DNA of 64,000 nucleotides, from assembly GCA_965218055.1 (NCBI GenBank), contig CBDCKA010000002.1, forward strand, positions 2,542,001 to 2,606,000, read 5' to 3'. Below the pieces are notes generated by a model. It saw only the letters and a program-made list of their open reading frames with translations. It did no database searches and had not been told where the DNA came from. This document shows, piece after piece, positions 59,891 to 64,000 of this stretch; the first letter of the stretch is position 1; each line of letters starts with the position of its first letter. The translations under genes were made by a program, and so were the position numbers. This DNA comes from CBDBKE01 sp965218055. GTDB taxonomy: Bacteria > Acidobacteriota > Terriglobia > JAJPHL01 > JAPKYU01.

Positions 59891-60329
59891 TCAGTTGCGG
59901 CCGCCCCGGGGGCAGGTTCGCAAACCAAAACGGGTAGGCCGCGGCATGGGATCCGGCCTGGGCAAGACGGCTGGCCGGGGCGAGAAGGGGCAGCGCTCGC
60001 GGAGCGGCTACAGCCAAAAGAGGGGTTTCGAGGGCGGCCAGATGCCGCTGCACCGGCGGGTGCCGAAGCGTGGGTTTCACAATCTGTTCAAGAAGCGGTT
60101 TGCAGTGATCAACCTGGAGGCGCTGGGCCGGGTGGCCGACGCCGCCACCATTACCCCGGATCTATTGCTGGAGCGCGGGGTCATTCGCCGGCTCCGCGAC
60201 GGCCTCCGGGTGCTGGGCCAGGGAGAGCTTGGGCGCGCGGTCACAGTCCGCGCTCACCATTTCAGCGCCAGTGCCCAGCAGAAGATTGAAGCCGCAGGCG
60301 GTCGGGCGGAGGTGATTCCGGCAAAGTAG
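59880..60329 (+). CDS. rplO: 50S ribosomal protein L15
   Basis: The product has 149 aa. It reads MNLSQLRPPRGQVRKPKRVG, with RGMGSGLGKTAGRGEKGQRS and GFEGGQMPLHRRVPKRGFHN. It is a late-assembly protein near 23S domain II. It comes immediately before secY. Confidence 0.98.
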   Translation: MNLSQLRPPRGQVRKPKRVGRGMGSGLGKTAGRGEKGQRSRSGYSQKRGFEGGQMPLHRRVPKRGFHNLFKKRFAVINLEALGRVADAATITPDLLLERGVIRRLRDGLRVLGQGELGRAVTVRAHHFSASAQQKIEAAGGRAEVIPAK

Positions 60330-60345
60330 GCCGGGGCGGAAGGGC

Positions 60346-61770
60346 ATGCTTCGATCGATTCAGAGCATCTTCATCATTCCCGAGCTGCGGCGGCGTGTAT
60401 TGTTCACCCTGGCGCTGCTGGCCGTCTACCGCATTGGCGCCCACATTCCTACGCCGGGCGTCAATGTGGTGATGCTGGAGCAGTTCTTCGAGGCGAATCG
60501 CGGCACCATCTTCGGCTTCCTGGACGTTTTCAGCGGGGGGAACTTCCGGCGGCTTACTATCTTTGCCCTGGGCATCATGCCCTACATCACCTCCTCCATT
60601 ATCCTGCAGCTGCTGACCGTGGTCTGGCCTTATCTGGAGAAGCTGCAGAAGGAAGGGGAACTGGGGCGGCGCAAGATCACACAGTATACGCGCTACCTGA
60701 CGGTGGTGTTGGCGTCGGTGCAGTCGTTCGGCATCGCCGTGACGTTGCAGCGCCCCTCACCTGGCGCCCCGCAGGGGTTTGTCCTCGACCCCGGCCCCGG
60801 CTTTGTGGTGATGACCGTGATCACGCTGACCACCGGGACCGCGTTCATCATGTGGCTGGGCGAGCAGATCTCGGACCGCGGGATCGGCAACGGGATGTCA
60901 CTGATTATCTTTGCCGGCATCGTCGTTGGCCTGCCCTACGCAATCCGGGAGCTCTACCAGAAGGTGGCGATCACCCGCGAGTGGAGCGTCCTGGAGGCGC
61001 TGGTGTTAGTGGGAGTGATGGTGATGATCGTGGCCTTCATCGTTCTGGTGGAGCGCGGCGAGCGGCGCATCCCGGTGCAGTACGCCCGGCGAGTGGTCGG
61101 GCGCCGCGTCATGGGCGGGCAGTCCACTCACATGCCGCTGAAAGTCAATACCGGCGGGGTGATCCCGGTCATCTTTGCCAGCTCGGTGCTGGCTTTCCCG
61201 CAAACCTTGGGCCTGTTGGTCGACCCACAGCGAGTGGAGAACCCCATGTTTAAGCAGATTGCCGTCGGCTTGGCGAGCTTGTTTGAGGCCATGCAATGGG
61301 GCGAACCGCTGTATCAGCTGCTGTACGGCGTCGGGATTATCTTCTTTGCTTACTTTTACGTCTCCATCATCTTCAACCCGACCGAAGTGGCCGACAACAT
61401 GCGCAAATACGGCGGCTTCATTCCCGGCATCCGACCGGGCAAGCACACCGCCGAGTATCTGAACCGCATCCTGACCCATCTGACCTTTGCGGGGGGTCTG
61501 TATCTGGCTCTGATCTCACTGATCCCGGATTTCATGATCGGGGGCATGCGACTTCACCACCTGCCCGGGATCGGCCCGTGGGTGGATGAGAACTTCCCCA
61601 CGTTCATTCTGCAGGGGCTGGGCGTGACGTTTTACTTTGGAGGAACATCGCTGCTCATTGTGGTCGGGGTGGCTATGGACACGGTCAACCAGGTTGAGGC
61701 GCAGTTGATCATGCGCCATTACGAAGGCTTTGCTCCCCGGAGCGGACGAATCCGGGGACGTCGAGGTTGA
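60346..61770 (+). CDS. secY: Preprotein translocase subunit SecY
   Basis: The product has 474 aa with ten membrane helices. It starts MLRSIQSIFIIPELRRRVLF, with the plug-region GTIFGFLDVFSGGNFRRLTI, and the cytoplasmic loops RRIPVQYARR and NMRKYGGFIPGIRPGKHTAE that contact ribosome and SecA. It is the protein-conducting channel. Its stop overlaps a TTG of adk. Confidence 0.98.
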   Translation: MLRSIQSIFIIPELRRRVLFTLALLAVYRIGAHIPTPGVNVVMLEQFFEANRGTIFGFLDVFSGGNFRRLTIFALGIMPYITSSIILQLLTVVWPYLEKLQKEGELGRRKITQYTRYLTVVLASVQSFGIAVTLQRPSPGAPQGFVLDPGPGFVVMTVITLTTGTAFIMWLGEQISDRGIGNGMSLIIFAGIVVGLPYAIRELYQKVAITREWSVLEALVLVGVMVMIVAFIVLVERGERRIPVQYARRVVGRRVMGGQSTHMPLKVNTGGVIPVIFASSVLAFPQTLGLLVDPQRVENPMFKQIAVGLASLFEAMQWGEPLYQLLYGVGIIFFAYFYVSIIFNPTEVADNMRKYGGFIPGIRPGKHTAEYLNRILTHLTFAGGLYLALISLIPDFMIGGMRLHHLPGIGPWVDENFPTFILQGLGVTFYFGGTSLLIVVGVAMDTVNQVEAQLIMRHYEGFAPRSGRIRGRRG

Positions 61771-61778
61771 GCCTGCTC

Positions 61779-62498
61779 ATGGCGATTCCAGATCCAGGCT
61801 TGGGGACCGGCGGCGGGCAGAAGCCGGAGCCTTGCCGGAGGGTAGTTTTCCTGGGTCCCCCGGGAGCGGGCAAGGGAACTCAGTCGGAGGCCGTGGCCCA
61901 GCGGATGGGTGTACCGCACCTCGCCACCGGCGACATGCTGCGCGACGAGCTGGAGCGGAACACCGAGAGGGGACGCCAGGCCCGCCCAATTTTGGAAGCC
62001 GGAGACCTGGTGCCCGACGGACTGGTCAATACCATGGTCGCCGAGCGTCTGGCCCAGCAGGATTGCTCAGCCGGCTGGGTGCTGGACGGCTTCCCCAGGA
62101 CCGTCGCGCAGGCACGGGCTGTGGAGCAGATGCTCGGCGGGAATCATCAGGGGCCGATTGTCATTCATATGCTGGTAGAGTACAGTAAATTGATTGAACG
62201 GCTCACGGGCCGCCGTACCTGCCCTCAATGCGGCAGGATCTATAACGTGTTTCTTCACCCTCCGGAGCGTGAAGGGTTCTGTGACCAGGACGGCACCGCG
62301 CTGGTCCAGCGGCCTGACGATCAGGAGGACGTGATCCGCGAGCGTCTGGCGGCTTATGAGGCGTTGACCCGACCGCTGGTGGATTTTTATCGCGACCGGA
62401 CCAGCTTCTTTGAGTTGGACGCTAATTCGGACCGGGCGATCGTCAGCGACGCGCTGTTTCGAATCCTGGAACGCACCGGCTGTGTCGGTGCGCGATGA
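61779..62498 (+). CDS. adk: Adenylate kinase
   Basis: The product has 239 aa from ATG at 61779; TTG at 61767 overlapping secY is an alternative. A ~20-residue N-terminal extension precedes RRVVFLGPPGAGKGTQSEAV (P-loop). The NMP-binding TGDMLRDELERNT and GWVLDGFPRTVAQARA are present. The LID carries a zinc site CPQCGRIYNV...FCDQDG (C-x2-C/C-x2-D). It interconverts ATP + AMP and 2 ADP. It overlaps map by ATGA. Confidence 0.97.
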   Translation: MAIPDPGLGTGGGQKPEPCRRVVFLGPPGAGKGTQSEAVAQRMGVPHLATGDMLRDELERNTERGRQARPILEAGDLVPDGLVNTMVAERLAQQDCSAGWVLDGFPRTVAQARAVEQMLGGNHQGPIVIHMLVEYSKLIERLTGRRTCPQCGRIYNVFLHPPEREGFCDQDGTALVQRPDDQEDVIRERLAAYEALTRPLVDFYRDRTSFFELDANSDRAIVSDALFRILERTGCVGAR

Positions 62499-63244
62499 TT
62501 GTTTGCAAGTCAGCGGCGGAGCTGGAAAAGATGCGCCGCAGCGGATTGCTGGTCGGGCAGATCCTGGCGGAACTGAGGCAGATGGTTCAGCCGGGGGTCT
62601 CGACGGCGGAGCTGGAACGAACGGCGGAACGGAGGATCCAGGAGGCAGGCGCGCGGGCGGCGTTCAAAGGCTACTATGGCTATCCTTGTGTGCTGTGCAC
62701 CTCGATCAACAATGAGATCGTGCACGGAATCCCGTCGCGCGACCTCCGCTTGCGTGAGGGCGATATCCTCAAAGTGGATATCGGCGTGGAGCTGGATGGC
62801 TATTACGGGGATTCGGCTGTGACCATCCCGGTGGGACCGATTTCTCCCAGCCTGGAACGGTTGCTGCAGGTCACCCGGGAATCTTTGAATTTGGCGATTC
62901 AGCAGGTCCGTGTGGGAAACCGGCTGGGCGATGTTTGCTCGGCAGTGCAGAGCCACGTGGAACAGAACGGCTATTCGATAGTGCGTGACTTTGTCGGCCA
63001 CGGCATCGGCCGCCAGTTGCACGAGGACCCCCAGGTGCCCAACTACGGCAGCCCGGGCCAGGGTCCACGCTTGCGCGAGGGCATGGTGATGGCCATCGAG
63101 CCGATGGTCAATACCGGCTCCGGCGAAGCTCGGGTGTTGAATGATCGGTGGACGGCGGTGACCGTGGACGGAGGCTATTCCGCCCATTTTGAGCATACAG
63201 TTGCGGTGACCCTCAATGGTCCCTGGATCCTGACGCACCCCTAG
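62495..63244 (+). CDS. map: Type I methionine aminopeptidase
   Basis: The product has 249 aa. It removes N-terminal Met from nascent proteins. The metal ligands are seen in VDIGVELDGYYGDSAVTIPV (two Asp), FVGHGIGRQLHEDP (His), MAIEPMVNTGSGEAR (Glu) and SAHFEHTVAVT (Glu). It is the normal short type Ia form without an N-terminal zinc finger. Confidence 0.98.
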   Translation: MIVCKSAAELEKMRRSGLLVGQILAELRQMVQPGVSTAELERTAERRIQEAGARAAFKGYYGYPCVLCTSINNEIVHGIPSRDLRLREGDILKVDIGVELDGYYGDSAVTIPVGPISPSLERLLQVTRESLNLAIQQVRVGNRLGDVCSAVQSHVEQNGYSIVRDFVGHGIGRQLHEDPQVPNYGSPGQGPRLREGMVMAIEPMVNTGSGEARVLNDRWTAVTVDGGYSAHFEHTVAVTLNGPWILTHP

Positions 63245-63313
63245 TGCCGTGCCCGGCTAAAGTGGTGCGCCCTAGGGAGAGCGTGGGCAGTAGGCTGGGG
63301 ACGGCGGTGCCAC

Positions 63314-63589
63314 ATGGCGGTAGAGCGGAATGAGCCGGTCACGGACGGTACTAGCGAAGACCGCCCCATGAGCCGCGCCAAACTCGCGCAGGAAGTGGCC
63401 GCTACGGTGGTGGAACAACTGCCGCGCCTGCTGTTCCGCGTCGCGCTTGAGGACCGCAGGCAGTTGCTGTGCCACGTGGCCGGCAAGATGCGAAAGAACT
63501 TTGTTCGCCTGCTGCCGGGCGACCGAGTCCGGGTGGAGCTGTCGCCGTTGGATTCGGCCCGTGGGCGCATCGTATGCAAGCAGAGATAG
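63314..63589 (+). CDS. infA: Translation initiation factor IF-1
   Basis: The product has 91 aa from ATG at 63314. ATG at 63368 would give 73 aa, the usual IF-1 size. The OB-fold signature is clear: EVAATVVEQLPRLLFRVALE, HVAGKMRKNFVRLLPGDRVR and VELSPLDSARGRIVCKQR. It assists IF-2/IF-3 at the A site. Neither start has a strong RBS. Confidence 0.93.
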   Translation: MAVERNEPVTDGTSEDRPMSRAKLAQEVAATVVEQLPRLLFRVALEDRRQLLCHVAGKMRKNFVRLLPGDRVRVELSPLDSARGRIVCKQR

Positions 63590-63653
63590 AGCCGCCGTCG
63601 GCCGCGAGGCGGCTCAGCAGAGGGACGGCGAGCGGGCGAGACGAGCAGCGAGC

Positions 63654-63767
63654 ATGAAAGTTCGGGCTTCAGTTCGAAAGATGTGCGACAAGTGCAAGAT
63701 CATTCGCCGCCACGGAGTGGTGCGAGTGATCTGCGAGAATCCGAAACACAAGCAGCGGCAAGGCTGA
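63654..63767 (+). CDS. rpmJ: 50S ribosomal protein L36
   Basis: The product has 37 aa. It reads MKVRASVRKMCDKCKIIRRH, with the zinc pattern C-x2-C-x12-C-x4-H completed by VICENPKHKQRQG. This is the zinc-binding form. It follows infA as usual. Confidence 0.97.
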   Translation: MKVRASVRKMCDKCKIIRRHGVVRVICENPKHKQRQG

Positions 63768-63822
63768 GCCTGGCCAGCAGACGCTAGGGCAAGCCCAGCG
63801 CCGCTTGAGGAAAGAAGGTGGT

Positions 63823-64000
63823 ATGGCGCGCATTGAGGGAGTAGATCTGCCCCCGACGAAGCGGGTTCCTTACGGGCTGACCTACATTTACGGAATTGGC
63901 CTGACGCGGGGCCTTTCCATTGTGCACCGCGCGGAAGTGGATCCGGCTAAGAAAGTGCGCGATCTGAATGAAGAGGAGGTCAACCGGATCCGCCGGGTTT
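63823..64000 (+). CDS. rpsM: 30S ribosomal protein S13, truncated by window end
   Basis: The frame is open from ATG at 63823 (AAGAAGGTGGT upstream) to the window edge. The sequence reads MARIEGVDLPPTKRVPYGLT, YIYGIGLTRG and the helix-rich start of the S13 fold. It would continue into rpsK-rpsD-rpoA in the usual alpha operon outside the window. Confidence 0.96.
   Translation, partial: MARIEGVDLPPTKRVPYGLTYIYGIGLTRGLSIVHRAEVDPAKKVRDLNEEEVNRIRRV

Overview
The window reads as a GC-rich bacterial chromosome. The best guess is an Acidobacteriota-like genome. This rests on the paired DUF1501 / DUF1549-DUF1553 secreted proteins, secreted carboxypeptidase-regulatory-like proteins, the EF-Tu and ribosomal protein sequences, and short interspersed REP-like repeats. 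The assignment is inferred from family resemblance and was not tested by search.

Layout. 1-5.2 kb (minus strand): a three-gene export operon of a PPC-type repeat protein, a PSD1-type protein with cytochrome-like CxxCH motifs, and a truncated Tat-exported DUF1501 protein. 5.3-8.2 kb: a small accessory region with an orphan 3' half of tRNA-Glu(UUC), an excisionase-like HTH gene, a zinc-ribbon protein, an XRE regulator with a palindromic operator, and two unknown genes. 8.2-21 kb: housekeeping genes (msrB, ppa, hemB, PBP4-type dacB, tatA, maf, a DciA-like gene, gatC-gatA, a lipid kinase, a NUDIX hydrolase). This stretch also holds a LysW-like carrier gene and, at 15223-16170, a UshA-like gene with an in-frame TGA where relatives are expected to have the second Cys of a PCGC motif. 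The TGA is followed at bacterial SECIS spacing by a perfect 8-bp hairpin with a GGTCTG loop, making it a candidate selenoprotein. 21-34.7 kb: a PP2C/FHA signalling pair, an Nramp-like transporter, DUF429, a glycosyltransferase, a DUF4139 protein, and a LolD/LolE/LolA-like lipoprotein cluster. 34.8-37.8 kb: a nickel ECF transporter (nikM, nikN, nikQ, nikO) divergent from nikR with a clear NikR-type operator between them. 37.9-41.7 kb: aconitase and a glycerol facilitator. 41.8-64 kb: one long translation cluster, rplM-rpsI-rpsB-tsf-pyrH-frr, then str (rpsL-rpsG-fusA-tuf), S10 and spc operons through secY-adk-map-infA-rpmJ and the start of rpsM.

Three genes (a gamma-glutamylcyclotransferase, the PBP4-type dacB and the PP2C phosphatase) are each broken by one short indel inside otherwise well-preserved sequence. 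They are either recent pseudogenes or sequence errors, and the base-calling quality of this stretch bears on how the TGA gene is read.

The most unusual items are the TGA gene with its SECIS-like hairpin, the LysW-like protein ending in twelve glutamates, the triplicated 20-bp start region of nikO forming nested mini-ORFs, the orphan tRNA-Glu half, and EF-Tu with SKVD in place of NKxD.
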